Shown: in pieces, positions 1 to 11,195 of the stretch
Numbering within the stretch: position 1 is the first letter of the stretch
How the letters are laid out: every line of letters begins with the position of its first letter
Source of the DNA: Melastoma dodecandrum
Taxonomy: Eukaryota > Streptophyta > Magnoliopsida > Myrtales > Melastomataceae
DNA length: 64,000 nucleotides
Reading direction: 5' to 3'
Assembly: GCA_029817715.1 (NCBI GenBank)
Contig: JARUPY010000089.1
Coordinates: 434,001-498,000, forward strand
Notes under the pieces: model-generated
The model's input: only the letters and a program-made list of their open reading frames with translations
Database searches by the model: none
What the model was told of the DNA's origin: nothing
Position numbers and translations under genes: made by a program

Positions 1-1
1 C

Positions 2-1741
2 TTTGAAGAAGAAAGATGGATCTGGTCGGACAGAGAATCAAACTCTGAGCATACATGGCATGTGTCACATAAGCCTATTTTGGAGGAACAAAACGTTGAG
101 GAGCAGAATGCCGAGGGACAGAATGTCGAGCAGCAACTCAGTTCTGAACAACAAATTGATGATCCACCTGTAAGAGGTACGAGATCATTGACTGAAATCT
201 ATGAACGATGCAATGTAGCAGTATTAGAACCTGCTGGATTTGAGGATGCAAAGGAAGATAGAAGATGGCTAGTTGCAATGCAGGAGGAGCTAGCTATGAT
301 TGAGAAGAATCAGACATGGGAGCTTGTGGATAGACCTACCGATCGAAAGGTTATAGGAGTTAAGTGGGTCTACAGAACGAAGCTTAACCCAGATGGTTCC
401 GTGAACAAGCATAAAGCTAGGCTTGTTGTGAAGGGCTACTATCAAGTATGGGGGGTAGATTATTCAGAGACCTTTGCTCCTGTGGCAAGACTTGACACAA
501 TCAGGTTGATACTTGCAATTGCTGCAGAAAAAGAATGGAAGGTATTTCAACTTGACGTTAAATCCGCATTTCTTAATGGGATTCTGCAGGAGGAGATTTA
601 TGTAGAGCAACCAGAAGGTTTCTGGGTTGCAGAACCTGAACAAAAGGTGTACAGATTGAAGAAGGCTTTGTATGGGTTGAAGCAAGCTCCAAGGGCTTGG
701 TACAGTAAGATTGATAATTATTTGGTTGAGTTAGGATTTGAAAGAAGCCGCAGTGAGCACACTCTGTATGTCAGGAAGGTTGATATGAGTGTGATTATTA
801 TTTCCTTATACGTGGATGATCTTCTTGTTACTGGAAATGATCATAAACTCATACAGAAGCTAAAGCAGAATCTAATGCGGATGTTTGAAATGACAGACTT
901 GGGAGAAATGTCATTCTTCCTTGGCATGGAGGTAAATCAAAGTCCAGGTGAGATCTTCCTGTGTGGAGAAATTTTGAAAAGATTTCGGATGGAGGAGTGC
1001 AAAAGTGTAACAACTCCCATGAATCAGAAGGAGAAACTGAGCAGAAACAATGGTTCTGCTCCTGCAGACAATGCATTATACAGAAGCTTAATTGGTTGCC
1101 TAATGTACTTGACAGCAACTCGACCAGATATTTTATTTTCTGTAAGTGTGCTTTCAAGGTTTCTACATTGTGCTACAGAAGTACACATGACAGCTGCGAA
1201 AAGGGTGCTCAGGTATCTCAAAGGAACGAGTTCCCATGGTGTGAAGTACAGAAGGTGTCAGAAATTTGAGCTTTATGGTTTTTCTGATAGTGATTGGGCT
1301 GGTTCTGTAGATGACATGAAGAGTACTTCTGGGTATTGTTTCTCCTTGGGATCGGCTTGTTTCTCATGGTGCTCAAAGAAACAAGAAATTGTAGCTCAAT
1401 CGACTGCAGAAGCTGAGTTTGTTGCAGCAATAGGTGCTGTAAATCAAGCTATTTGGTTGAGGAAGCTTCTGGATGATATGGGTTACAGAATGGAGAAGGA
1501 GACGAAAGTCTCTGTTGATAACCAAGCTGCACTGGCGATTTCAAAAAATCCAGTTTTCCATGGTAAAACAAAACACTTTAATGTGAAGTATTATTATCTT
1601 AGAGAAGTGCAGCAGATGGGAGAAGTAGAGCTGATTTATTGTCCTACAGAAGATCAGCTAGCCGATATTTTCATGAAGTCATTTCACCAGAGCAGGTTTG
1701 AGTGGCTTCGACAGAAAATTGGCGTGTCTATCAGCTCTTGA
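2..1741 (+). mobile_element. Ty1/copia retrotransposon, 3' part of pol (RT and RNase H)
   Basis: This is the open C-terminal part of a Ty1/copia polyprotein. The frame is open to the left edge, so the true start lies outside the window. The reverse transcriptase region begins near W70 (counted from position 62) and carries the copia signatures KWVYRTKLNPDG, LDVKSAFLNG and the catalytic YVDDLLVTG. It is followed by the GLKQAPRAWY block and the connection region. RNase H contains SDSDWAGSVDDMKSTSGYC and ends in a conserved KTKHFNVKYYYLRE block. The final ADIFMKSF has Met where most copia elements have Thr. There is no stop in 559 codons, so this part of pol is intact and the element may be fairly young. 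It copies element RNA to cDNA for reinsertion. Other open frames here, on both strands, are shadows. Confidence 0.95.
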
Positions 1742-1742
1742 T

Positions 1743-1753
1743 CCAAGGAGGAG
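1743..1753 (+). other. Polypurine tract of the copia element
   Basis: A short purine-rich run, ccaaggaggag, lies just after the pol stop and two bases before the presumed LTR start. This is the standard plus-strand priming site of LTR retrotransposons. Confidence 0.6.
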
Positions 1754-1755
1754 TT

Positions 1756-2004
1756 TGTTGGTGATTGGATCAAACCTGATATGAAAATCTTAGGAAATAT
1801 CTTAGAAAAATCTTAGAAAATATTTTAAAGATTTTATAGGAGATACAGTATCTTTTATTTAAGATTTTGTTGAGATTTTATTTGATTTCTTTAGATTATT
1901 TTTGACCCTATAAATAGGGCTTGTCGTCAAATGTAACTTTTCACTTTGAGTTTGTTTAATAAAAGTAGAGAGAGTTTCTACTGTGAAGAGGTTTGGTTCC
2001 TACA
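1756..2004 (+). repeat. 3' LTR of the copia element
   Basis: The segment begins TGTTGGTGATTGG after the polypurine tract and ends ...GGTTCCTACA, giving TG...CA termini and a length of about 249 bases. It contains a TATA box (CCTATAAATAGGG, near 1908-1920) and an AATAAAA polyadenylation signal near 1959, in the right order for U3-R-U5. The base after it is already receptor-kinase sequence, so the right boundary is well supported. The 5' LTR is outside the window, so identity between LTRs and the target duplication cannot be checked here. Confidence 0.75.
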
Positions 2005-3480
2005 CCGGGACCACCTACAGGCTTTCACAGTGATGGCAAACCCAGAGATCCATACCGGGGCCAAATATCCCCTCGTGCCCCGCATCGTCGTCAGAACTCG
2101 GCTGAATTCCCTCCCCATGAGCTTGGCTAAGCCAAAGTCTACCACCTTCGGGACGAACTCGACGTCCAGAAGGATGTTCTCAGGTTTAATATCAATGGAT
2201 GATGCTGTCCCTACACTTCTCGTGCAGGTATGTCAATCCTCGAGCTTTCCTGAGAGCAATCTGATACCTTGTCTTCCAATCAATTATCCTTTCCATTGAA
2301 AAGATGAGCATTCAACGACCCGTTTGGCATGTAGTCGTAGACCAACAGCTTTTTATCGCCTTCCGAGCAGAATCCGAGCAACCGGACCAGATTCACGTGT
2401 TGTATCATCCCGATTGTGCTCACTTCCATTCTGAATTGTTTCTCCCCCTGGCTAATACTCTCCGATTTCTTGACCGCTATTTTGGACGAGTCCGATAACG
2501 TCCCTTTGGACACTGAGCTGAAACCTCCCCCTCCCAACTTCTCAGAGAAATTCTTCGTTGCTGCCTGCACGTCCTTGTACGCAAACACTATCCATCTCCC
2601 CTTCATGGCTTTTGTTCTCGTCGACCTTCTCTTCCGTGCCCAAAGTCCCAAAAGCGCAATCTTTACTAGAGCTACTGCACCTGCAACAGATCCGCTAAGG
2701 ATAGCAGCGACATTCAGCTTGCTGCTAGGATTCAGTACATTAGAAGCCGCTAGCTTGATCTGCCCGATCGAGGGGTCCTAATCATCATTATTACTAGTGT
2801 TATCGGACTTTAATACCATGTAAATAATATCTGACCTGTCAGAAAACAAAGTCCAATATACAATCCCAACAAGATTTCGCTGTAAGAGTAATCCGCTTCG
2901 ACTTATGTCAACTATTTTCTCTTCGCGACGTATTATTTGAATTTGTCCCATTTTTTGAGGCATTCTTTCAACATATTCGACATGTTCCAGAATATGAAGT
3001 ACTCCCTCGAGGGCTGGAGGGAGTACAGACTGACCGCGGGGTCGTCGGCATTCTTCCAGGATGTCAGTAAAGTGGTCTCGTTCGTCCTCTTGTTAGTCCT
3101 CAGCTTTGCTCCTGGGAGCCACGTGTGCGCCGGGTGGTCAAGCTCTGCCACAGGGGGGCCTTGGTGGACGAGGAGTTCGACCCTGATTTGAACATAAGGT
3201 TGCCGTCGTCCCCAAGGACTGCAACAACCTCCCCGGAGGAGCCGGTCAGGTTGGTCGACCAGGCGTGGGATTTGGAATCGTTGGTGAGGACGAGGTTCCC
3301 GTCGAGGATCCTGAGCTGAGTCGCGGTCTTGTAGACAACAGGGGTGTCCCTGTTCGCAACCCAGACGATGTCCAGTGGAGGAGACCAGCCTGTACCAGAT
3401 GCCGATGTAGTAATAGGAGGATGTGTTCACGGGGAGAGGAGGTGAAAAGTCAAAGGCAGTGACTCCCACCTCCACATCCC
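2005..3480 (-). pseudogene. G-type lectin S-receptor-like kinase, truncated and frameshifted relic
   Basis: Read on the minus strand, pieces follow the order of a lectin receptor kinase. They are a bulb-lectin stretch (YYYIGIWYR, then WVANRDTPVV in a shifted frame, near 3430-3150), LTSWKNADDP, a transmembrane helix (GSVAGAVALVKIALLGLW, near 2640-2720) and a kinase domain with GGGGFSSV, the IAVKK lysine and LVYDYMPNGSLNAHLF (2280-2651). A frameshift follows near 2285. The catalytic loop reads SIIH then DIKPEN because two bases of the HCD codons are missing, and DFG and GYLAPVW follow. The signal peptide, most of the S-locus and PAN domains and the kinase C-lobe are absent. The break at 2004/2005 coincides with the copia LTR end, so the insertion probably removed or displaced the C-lobe. 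It cannot encode a working kinase. Confidence 0.88.
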
Positions 3481-3911
3481 CACCATTTTTATCTTTCTTG
3501 GGTTTGAAAGACTTTTTCCTCGGATCAACTCTTATATTATTATTATTAAATAAACTACGTGACATATTTTTGTGGCTCTAATATTATTGTACATCACGTA
3601 TTTGATATAGTTGTACAATAATTAATGTTAATTATCTTAAAATTTAAATTATTAAATAAAAGCGTTTCATACTTTATATTAAATAATGGTAATTGAGCAA
3701 TGGACGTCAAGTTACTCTGGAAGGGACTCTCCCTCTCGGCCAGGTCATCCGGGAACTAAGCACTACTTTTAACTTCTTTCGGCTTCTAAATCAATGTCTA
3801 ATTAACAAAATGATTAACCGCGATGATTTCAATTAGTTACAAGAGCTAACCAATTTGCTTTCCTATTTAAAACAATCTTCATCCCCATATTATTTCCCGA
3901 ATAAGAGAAAT
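3481..3911. other. AT-rich spacer and probable promoter of the Gnk2 gene
   Basis: This is AT-rich DNA with no coding signal. A TATA-like TATTTAAAA lies near 3862, about 50 bases before the ATG at 3912, in a suitable position for the downstream gene. Nothing else is recognisable. Confidence 0.4.
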
Positions 3912-4316
3912 ATGAGGGAGTGGGTTCCCCTGCTCGTCCCCGTCCTCCTTTCGTTTATTCTCCTGTCAGGGGCCGAGGTGAGGCACGACTATGGCGAGGA
4001 TCGGGCGTCCCAGGAGTGCGGAGGAGGGACCTACGACCTATCCATGTCGTACTCCGTATGCGTCAACCTGCTCGTCAACTACATAATTAAGGGAACTCCT
4101 GCTCACGGCTACGATTACGCCACGTCCTCCAGCTTGATGAGTGCCAACTGTTACAGCTATGGTAAGTGTGACAGGTCGCTCACGAGCTCGGACTGCGAGA
4201 ACTGCTTGAACGACGCCATTGCCAATGTCCTCAATGAGTGCAAGTTGAGGTTCGAGGCTAGGATTGAACTCGCCAAGTGTCGGATGGGATACCAGTATTA
4301 TCCAATCAAGGACTGA
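3912..4316 (+). CDS. Secreted single-domain Gnk2 (DUF26) cysteine-rich protein
   Basis: This 134-residue protein starts at the Met of MREWVPLLVPVLLSFILLSG, which is a clean signal peptide; an upstream in-frame codon would add 19 residues and spoil it. The mature part has one Gnk2/DUF26 domain. It contains the family signature C-x8-C-x2-C (C DRSLTSSD C EN C, near residues 88-100), an earlier Cys after EVRHDYGEDRASQE, and the terminal CRMGYQYYP that corresponds to the usual CR-RYE-YPF end. It has no intron, transmembrane helix or kinase, so it resembles ginkbilobin-like or CRRSP secreted proteins rather than CRK receptor kinases. Ginkbilobin-type members bind mannose and inhibit fungi, but that activity is inferred here only from family membership. 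The fact that it is short and ends right after the domain is normal for this class. Confidence 0.8.
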   Translation: MREWVPLLVPVLLSFILLSGAEVRHDYGEDRASQECGGGTYDLSMSYSVCVNLLVNYIIKGTPAHGYDYATSSSLMSANCYSYGKCDRSLTSSDCENCLNDAIANVLNECKLRFEARIELAKCRMGYQYYPIKD

Positions 4317-4578
4317 AAATTACTGTCCCGAAAACAATAAGGTGTTGGCGAATCATCGGTAGATCGTCACACATTACTGTTCTCTTTGATAATAGAGGGC
4401 ACCTACAACTTATGTATGTTGTAACAATGAACCAGATATTGAAGGAAGAATCAGCTGCCATAAGTTTGTGCAAGACAATTAGTTAAACACAACAAGAAGG
4501 ATTACGTGACTTCTGAAGTATGTCTTAAAGTTACGGCATGTAATTGAGACTTTTGAAGAATATTTCGAGGTCGTGTTT

Positions 4579-5090
4579 ACGACTGTCGTAAGTTTGTCGA
4601 GCAGATAAATGAATTGAAGGAAGAAGTGAAAGGTATGATCAGCGATGGGCATAAGCGAGCTTCGGACAGGGGATGGTTCAGAGGCTCGGGCTGGGACAGA
4701 AATCAGGGACGCAATTGGCCTTATTCAAGAACTGCAATCGAATGGCAGAGGTCCTGAATTCGGTGATCTCTACTCCGAGGCCCTCCTGTTCAGGCGGCTC
4801 TCACGACAGCACGGGTTACAGATTTGGCGAGACAGATAAATTCCATCTTAAACGGTGAAGAACATAATATGTATTCTTTTCTTTCGTCGTTCTCGATAGT
4901 GGTCTCTCTTTTTCTAATGGATCCGGGAGTGTTTGAAAGATTCTTAAAGAACGACTGAGTTCAGGGGGAGTGCCCGAAAGAGGACGTCAATAAAGAGGTG
5001 CTTAGCCTTTACGAAGCTTCTTTCTACGGGATTAAAGGAGAATCCGTCGCCAGGATAGTTGCCTTCAATTGCCTGAAGAATCTACGGAAT
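4579..5090 (+). pseudogene. Terpene synthase relic (exon 2 and exon 3 pieces)
   Basis: The piece at 4579-4831 matches exon 2 of the intact terpene synthase at 6791 (KFVEQINELKEEVKG, VQRLGLG, TEIRDAIGLIQELQ, LYSEALLFRRLSRQHG). It carries a frameshift between VQRLGLG and TEIRD. The piece at 4921-5090 matches the start of exon 3 (PGVFERFLKND, then an in-frame stop, then EVLSLYEASFYGIKGES) and stops being recognisable soon after. No transit peptide exon, DDxxD or NSE/DTE region is present nearby. This is a dead tandem copy. It lies 1.7 kb upstream of the intact gene in the same orientation. Confidence 0.88.
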
Positions 5091-6790
5091 CTCCGAATAT
5101 TCGAGACTAAAATTGAATCGGGAGAGTCAAAACGGGAAAATTTACGGACATAACCCTAAACCCTAAATCCAATTTAAAAAAAATTCCAAATGTTTTTAAC
5201 TCTATATTTTTAGTATGTAATATTTAGGTTACAAAATTCTTATCCAACCTTGTATTCACCCGTGTGTTTCAGGGTCCGAAATCGGGATTATTAACTTCTA
5301 TTTTAAAATATTATTTAATAAATTTTAAAATTATTTATTTTATTTTATAAAATATTTTCACGGTTAAAGTTAAATTCGTTAAACTTATTACAGGCCGATA
5401 TAAAGGAAAAGCACAAGCCTCGTATAAAGCCCAACATAAAACGATCAGGTACACGCACTTTTGGGCGGACTTCACCTCAGTACGCGGTCATTGATGTTGC
5501 TTGTGCTAATTTTTACTCGGAGTCAAATTAATGCCCTTTTATTTATGCATTTGTCTATTTCATATCTCCGCTTCTGCTTCATCTTGGAGAAAATATTCCA
5601 CCCTTAAAGAAACAATACATCTCGATCTCGACACAATTTCACGCCGTTGCGTAATTTATCGCACGACTTCGACGAGACTTATCCTACTTCCTATCGTATC
5701 ATTTCGTCTCAATCCGAAATCATCTAAACACGATCGTATATTAAATCTAGCACGCAGAACAGTTGTTTCGCAGTGTATGAACTCGTTATACGAAGAATGC
5801 TACACGTGCATACGCACATTTTCGTGAAAATGATCTTATTCGTCTGGCTGCATTCTCACGTCAACCGTTCAATCAAATACATATTAGTTAAAATTTGCGT
5901 AAAATAAATATCACATCAAACCACCAAACGCCTTTAACAACAATTTCACATTAGTGTCCATATTCTTCCATGAATAATTTATACGACCCTAAGAAAATTC
6001 TGTCACACTCGAATCTTACTATTCCCCATTCTTTTAAAAAAAAATCATGTAACGATTGCTGGTTTATTATTTACGGAATTTGTTCAAATTTTACTATGAA
6101 AAGGGAAAGATCAGGTGGGCATTCTCGGTCCGATCGTCCGACAGTGATTGGCCTCGTGAATCACGCATTTTCCTTTTGCCCACAAAATCTTATTGCTAGA
6201 GATGGAAGCAAACCCCTCGACCATTACGTATTGGACCCAATTGATACTTAATGATGTCTCGATTTAAGTATCTTGGTGAATTTGAATCAGCATCATCCTA
6301 CTTGTACAAGTAATGGCAGGTCCACCCACCCTAAGTGATTGTGATACTCAAGCCTGAGAACAATAAGCTAGTCATACCATACCATTGATGTTATACAATA
6401 ATTAACGCCAACTATCTTAAAAATTCGAATTTATAGGTGAGAGTGTGGTATAATATAAATTTTCATTTTCAAAAGCGTGCATAAACATAATTAGTATCTA
6501 TTTTTTTTTTTTTGTAGTTTGTGGATCCCTTTTCGATGAAGTAAACTTTAACGTGCCATGTAATTTAGTTATTAGTTTTGTGCAAGTTTAATATTTGTTG
6601 CTGGATAGGAAGCGATTTCGTGTGTAATGACGAAAGGTGGGACAAAAAGTTTATTTAAGATAATTAAATTGATTAAACTAGAGAAATAGATGAAAAGCTG
6701 GTGGGGGCTATATATATATATATTTATAAGTGCGTGGTCCGCCGTGATCTACATGCAGGCAAACCGCCAAGCTAGCCCAACTCCGATAGA
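5091..6790. other. AT-rich spacer and TPS promoter region
   Basis: There is no coding signal. Two telomere-like repeats (ccctaaaccctaaa) occur at 5154-5167. A TA microsatellite with a TATTTATAAG TATA-like end lies at 6708-6730, about 65 bases before the terpene synthase ATG, and may be its core promoter. Short open frames here (for example 5531-5827 and 5970-6251) have no recognisable domain. Confidence 0.45.
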
Positions 6791-9130
6791 ATGGCTCTTC
6801 GTGCGATCCTCATCCCGAGTCTGGCTGTCCCTTCAGGCCGTTTTCAACCGAGGAGCAGCGTGCCGAGGTTCCGGGTGCGTGCCACTGTCCAACAAGCGAC
6901 GCAAGGCGTGGCGGGGGAAGATTGCAAGCAGGATATTAAGCGGCGATCGGCAAATTGGCCCCAGAACTCATGGGACGTCAAATTTGTGGCATCACTCGGC
7001 ACCGAAAACGGGGTAAGCTCGGAGATATTTACGTGGCCTAGGACATGTGAGTTCGTATTTGTTGATGTTAGCTTTCCGGTGCAATGTTGCTCGTTGAGTT
7101 CAGGAACAGCGTTTCGTGGATCAGATAAACGTATTGAAGGAGGAGGTAAAGGGCACGATCAATGATAGGAACTCTGGAACTCTAGATAAGTTGGAACTCA
7201 TCGACGCGGTTCAGAGGCTCGGGCTGGGGTACCATTTCGAGACCGAAATCAGGGACACTCTGGGCTTGATTCGAGAGTTGCAGCCGAATGTCAACGGTTC
7301 TGAATTATGCGACCTCCACTCAACTGCTCTTCGGTTCAGGCTCTTCCGACAACACGGGTTCCCTATCCAGCAAGGTGAAATGAAATTCCATCATATGTCG
7401 TGGACGAATTCGACGTTTTATGTTAAAAGTATTTTCATTTCCTGTGGATCCAGAAGTGTTTGAAAGATTCTTGAAGAAGGACGTATTCAAGGGAGTGCTC
7501 GAAGAGGATGTGGTTAAAGGGGTTCTTGGCCTTTACGAAGCTTCTTTCCACGGTATAAAGGGAGAGTCCATCTTGGACGAAGCGAAGATCGTCTCCTCAA
7601 AACTCTTGAAGAGCCTTGATTTGCAAAAATTGGGAACCTCTTCCCGTAACCTGGCAAGAAAAGTTGAGCGAGCATTGGACATGCCATTAAGGTGGATGAC
7701 GAACAGGTCCGAGGCAAGATGGTTCATTGATATTTACGAGCAAGACCCGGCAGTGAAGCCAAATTTGTTGAGGCTAGCCAAGCTCGACTACAACTTCGTT
7801 CAGGCGCATCATAGGACTGAGGTCGTTCAATTTTTACGGTACGTCCAAGATAATGATGAACGTGATGAATGTGATTCAGCTAGCCTTGTCATCCTTATCA
7901 CTGTTGCCATGGTTTTTGGGAATGCCTTGGTCTATTCTAGGTGGTGGTCGGAATTGGGCATCGAAAGGTTCAACGTCTTAAGGAACAGGCCGATGGAAAA
8001 TTATTTATGGGCCAATATGATGGCATTCGAACCACATTGGAGCAGCTCCAGGTTGGCGACGGCTAAAGTGGGTTTTCTCCTAACAGTAATTGACGACTGT
8101 TATGACATTTTCGGAACCGTCGAAGAGCTAGAGCTCCTGACTGATTTCATCCGCAGGTTTGGCGCACAACCTGCCCTCTTTAACTTCTTAGCATATGACC
8201 TTCTGTTGCAATATGAACTATCTACTTGAGTTGCAGGTGGGACATCACCGAGATCGACAAGCTTCCCCCGGTGATAAGGTCTACCTTCTTGGGCTTGTAT
8301 AATTCCACTAACGACATCACCTACCAATTCATGCGGGACCGTGGGGTGAACGCCCTTCCTTTCCTGAAAAAGATGGTGATGACGATCGCCTATCCATCTT
8401 AGGTTTAAGCACTCGGCCGTAGTAGGTTGATCGTTAACGAAATGTTTACAAATTGCAGTGGGAACTTAATTGCACGGGATATCTACATGAGGCAAGGTTG
8501 TACAACAGTGGATCCGCCGCCCTGGCTTATGAGGAGTACATGGACATGTCCACAAACTCCATCGGGGGTTTCGTCATGTCACTCACTTACTTCCTCGAAA
8601 TGGCAAAATCCCTCGACAAGGAGACGATGGGTTTCGTATGTGACATCCCTCCAATCTTATACAACTCCTGCAAGGTTGTACGCCTGACCAACGACTTAGG
8701 CACCTCGTCGGTAAAGGCCCTTACCTTGGTTACTTTCAACGTGGTTATAGTCAGCACCTTCCTCCCCCCCGTTCAGTAAACTCGTGTTCTTTTTTTGTTT
8801 TTTTTTTTTGCTTCTGTGCAACCTTTACAGTATGAATTGGCTAGAGGGGATAACTTTAAGGCGGTACAATGCTACCAGAACCAGCACGGGGTTTCCGAGG
8901 AGGAAACACGAGAGGCCATATGGGCGATGGTGGACGAAGCATGGAAAGACTTGAACCAGCAAGAGTTTGAGGAGTACCCGAGTTTCGTGACCAAGGAGTT
9001 CCTACACGCGTGCATGGGGTTCGCGAGAGCGTCTCATTTCTTCTATCAGCACGGGGACGGGCACGCCCTCTCCGACAAGGAAACCAAGGACTATCTGATG
9101 TCGTTGCTGGTCAATCCCGTTCGCGTCTAG
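6791..9130 (+). CDS. TPS-b type terpene synthase, plastid-targeted, intact
   Basis: Seven exons join without a break: 6791-7012, 7104-7374, 7454-7838, 7941-8156, 8237-8375, 8459-8710 and 8831-9130. They give 594 residues, the usual length for a plastid monoterpene synthase. Residues 1-50 look like a transit peptide. RR(x8)W is at 51-61, the aspartate-rich DDCYD at 344-348 and the second metal motif NDLGTSSYE at 489-497. The last motif is completed only by splicing exon 6 to exon 7. The family ionises geranyl diphosphate in plastids using Mg2+ or Mn2+ to make cyclic or acyclic monoterpenes. The product cannot be read from sequence. Cys in the third position of DDxxD (usually Ile, Val or Thr) is uncommon. 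All introns are GT-AG and 79 to 120 bases. A dead copy lies upstream. Confidence 0.93.
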
Positions 9131-10657
9131 GACGTACCCTCGTTGGGCTGCATAATGCAGCATTCCTTTGAGGGATTTCCTGTGGTTCAATTACTCTTCC
9201 ATCAATAATATTTCGGTTGCTCTCTTTTGTTACGTGATGTTTGCCCCCCCGGTATACCTCAACGGTGGTCTAATCGCGAGGAATACTGAAAATACAACAA
9301 AAAATATGAAATGAATCATACTAATTGTTTAAAAAAATGATCAATTTTTTTTCCCCCGATATTTTCCTTTAGTTATTATTTTCCAAATTTTTTTATCGGA
9401 CGAAATATCGATTTATGACCTTGTACCAATTTTTTTATTTTTAACATTATGATTTTATTACCAAATTTTATTTTTATTTGATTTTGACCGATTTTAAATT
9501 TCATTACTTAAAAGCCAAATAAGCCTTAATGAATAATGTCATTTATCGACTTAAAAAAATGAAAAAAATTGAATAATATTGAAATTTTGAAGTTGAAGCT
9601 CAAATAGTTGTTGATGCCGCTAAAAATGCATAAAATCTATTAAGGCCAGATGGGTCAACCGTGAAACTGTTGCTTAAGAGTAAGGTGAAAGATGATACGA
9701 TAAAATACGAAAAGAAGGCGTTGAAGTTTTACTTATTATAAAGTCGGGAATGCGTTATTTGGAACGAAATTCAAAATTTATCGAAATTAATATAAAAATA
9801 GAATCTTTTTATAAAATCACGTAACTAGTAATTGTTGTCTATTTTGCCTCTGGTCAATCAAATTTGGTTTATCCCATCGTCCGTTCCGCGCAACTCAAGT
9901 GACCTCAGCAAGCTAAAATGGGCAGAGCCACGTTGGGCCTTAATCAAACAAAGAGAAGGACTAGATGGGCCCGGCCCAACATAAGAACTGCAAGCCCTTC
10001 TCCTTTTGATAAGAAACAACCCCCGCCTGCCGGTGGAGGGGGGTTAAGGAAGAAGAGAGCCCGTTGAGAGGGACGAGGTTGAAACATCAGACCGAAGGGA
10101 GGCGACGAGCACCGAAGCTCAACCACCGCCGTTGGAAACCGCCGCGCCCGCCCGCCCGCCTACCCGTCCCTACTTTAGGCGAGAGAATGTCCCCTTCATC
10201 CGAAATGATAACCGCAACGTGATAAGGATCGTCGCGTTCCGTTGTCCATCGTCTCAAACTATATAGGATAGGAGGATGGGCAATCGGGGAGCAATCTCCG
10301 ACAGAATTCACGGTCATCGTTTTTCCTTGGGGGCCTTGTCTCGACTCAAGCCTTGGCTTCTTGGCTCGGCAAGGAGTGAATTGATTGCTAGACTTGGGGG
10401 TAGGGGTTTCAGGTCCGTTAAGCTTCTTCTCGTTTGTCATTGTATTGTCCAAAGCATTGATTGCGTGAATTGTTGACTGGGACTGAGCATCCTGCTCTCT
10501 GATACGTTTTTTTTTTAATTGTGTTTACGGTCAAATGATGCCCTCGAATTTAGGCTGGGATTAATGACAAAAAGCAAGGGATCGGTCATTTCTTCGTCAG
10601 CCTATATGTTGTTTTAGTTGCATTGTTACCGGGTTGTTGATTGTTTTACTAGCAGGT
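9131..10657. other. Spacer; 5' region of the first DUF1218 gene with site II elements
   Basis: The part 9240-9850 is AT-rich and empty. TGGGCC/GGCCCA elements cluster at 9931-9980, the 'site II' motif bound by TCP factors in growth-related plant promoters. The stretch 10020-10480 is GC-richer and could be 5' untranslated exon. A pyrimidine tract ending in CAG at 10656, directly before GTATGG, looks like the acceptor of a 5' UTR intron just ahead of the ATG at 10658. Open frames on either strand here have no recognisable product. Confidence 0.4.
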
Positions 10658-11195
10658 ATGGCGAGAGGGCGGAGTAATTTGGAGATCGTCCTGATCATGG
10701 CCCCCGACCTGGCTGTCGTCGTTCTTATTACAGTAGCTCAATCCCTGAGCTGTAGAGGGCTGATTCGAGAAACTAATGTATTGAAAATCTTTGCGGTTGC
10801 TCTTCTGTGTACGACCCATCTGCTTGCCTGCCTCTTGGGTGCCTGCATCGTTTCCCTGCCGGATGACTCTGAGAAGCCCTGTTTGCACCGGAGAATTGCT
10901 AGGGATGCCCTTTTGGGCGCCTGGTAAGGGATAACTTATGTTCTCTTCTGTCCTTTTGTTGATGTGACATCTCCCCCTGGCGTGAAACTGAGACAAATCG
11001 GAATGCAGGGTTGCGTTTATCACCGCAGTCGTGGCGCTGGTATCGGCGCTGCCACCTTATTCTCAATTTACTTCATGTGGGGATGGCCGTGTAATTTTTG
11101 TGGGGCTTTATTCCATAATGCACGGGATCTTCCTAGTACAGTATTACGTATCTCGCACTGCCTCTGATGAAGAAATGGTTGAATGGATGGTTTGA
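10658..11195 (+). CDS. DUF1218-like small multi-pass membrane protein
   Basis: Two exons, 10658-10923 and 11009-11195, join inside a Trp codon (TG|G) to give 150 residues. The ATG follows a likely 5' UTR intron acceptor. Hydrophobic segments include APDLAVVVLITVA, FAVALLCTTHLLACLLGAC, VAFITAVVALVSAL and FVGLYSIMHGIFLVQYYV. It aligns along its length with the neighbouring copy at 11896: HLLACLLGAC matches VLANLLGGC, TSCG...HGIFLVQYYVSRTAS matches TSCGF...HGLFSVAYLVSATAS, and the intron position is the same. The DUF1218 family includes MWL-1, linked to lignin content; its molecular role is not settled. The N-terminal third is more divergent than usual for the family, so the family call rests on the C-terminal two thirds. 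Confidence 0.65.

Noticed and set aside
464..1430. Several open frames overlapping the copia pol region on both strands
   Set aside because: They overlap the in-frame RT/RNase H coding sequence and have no domain; shadows of real coding bias.
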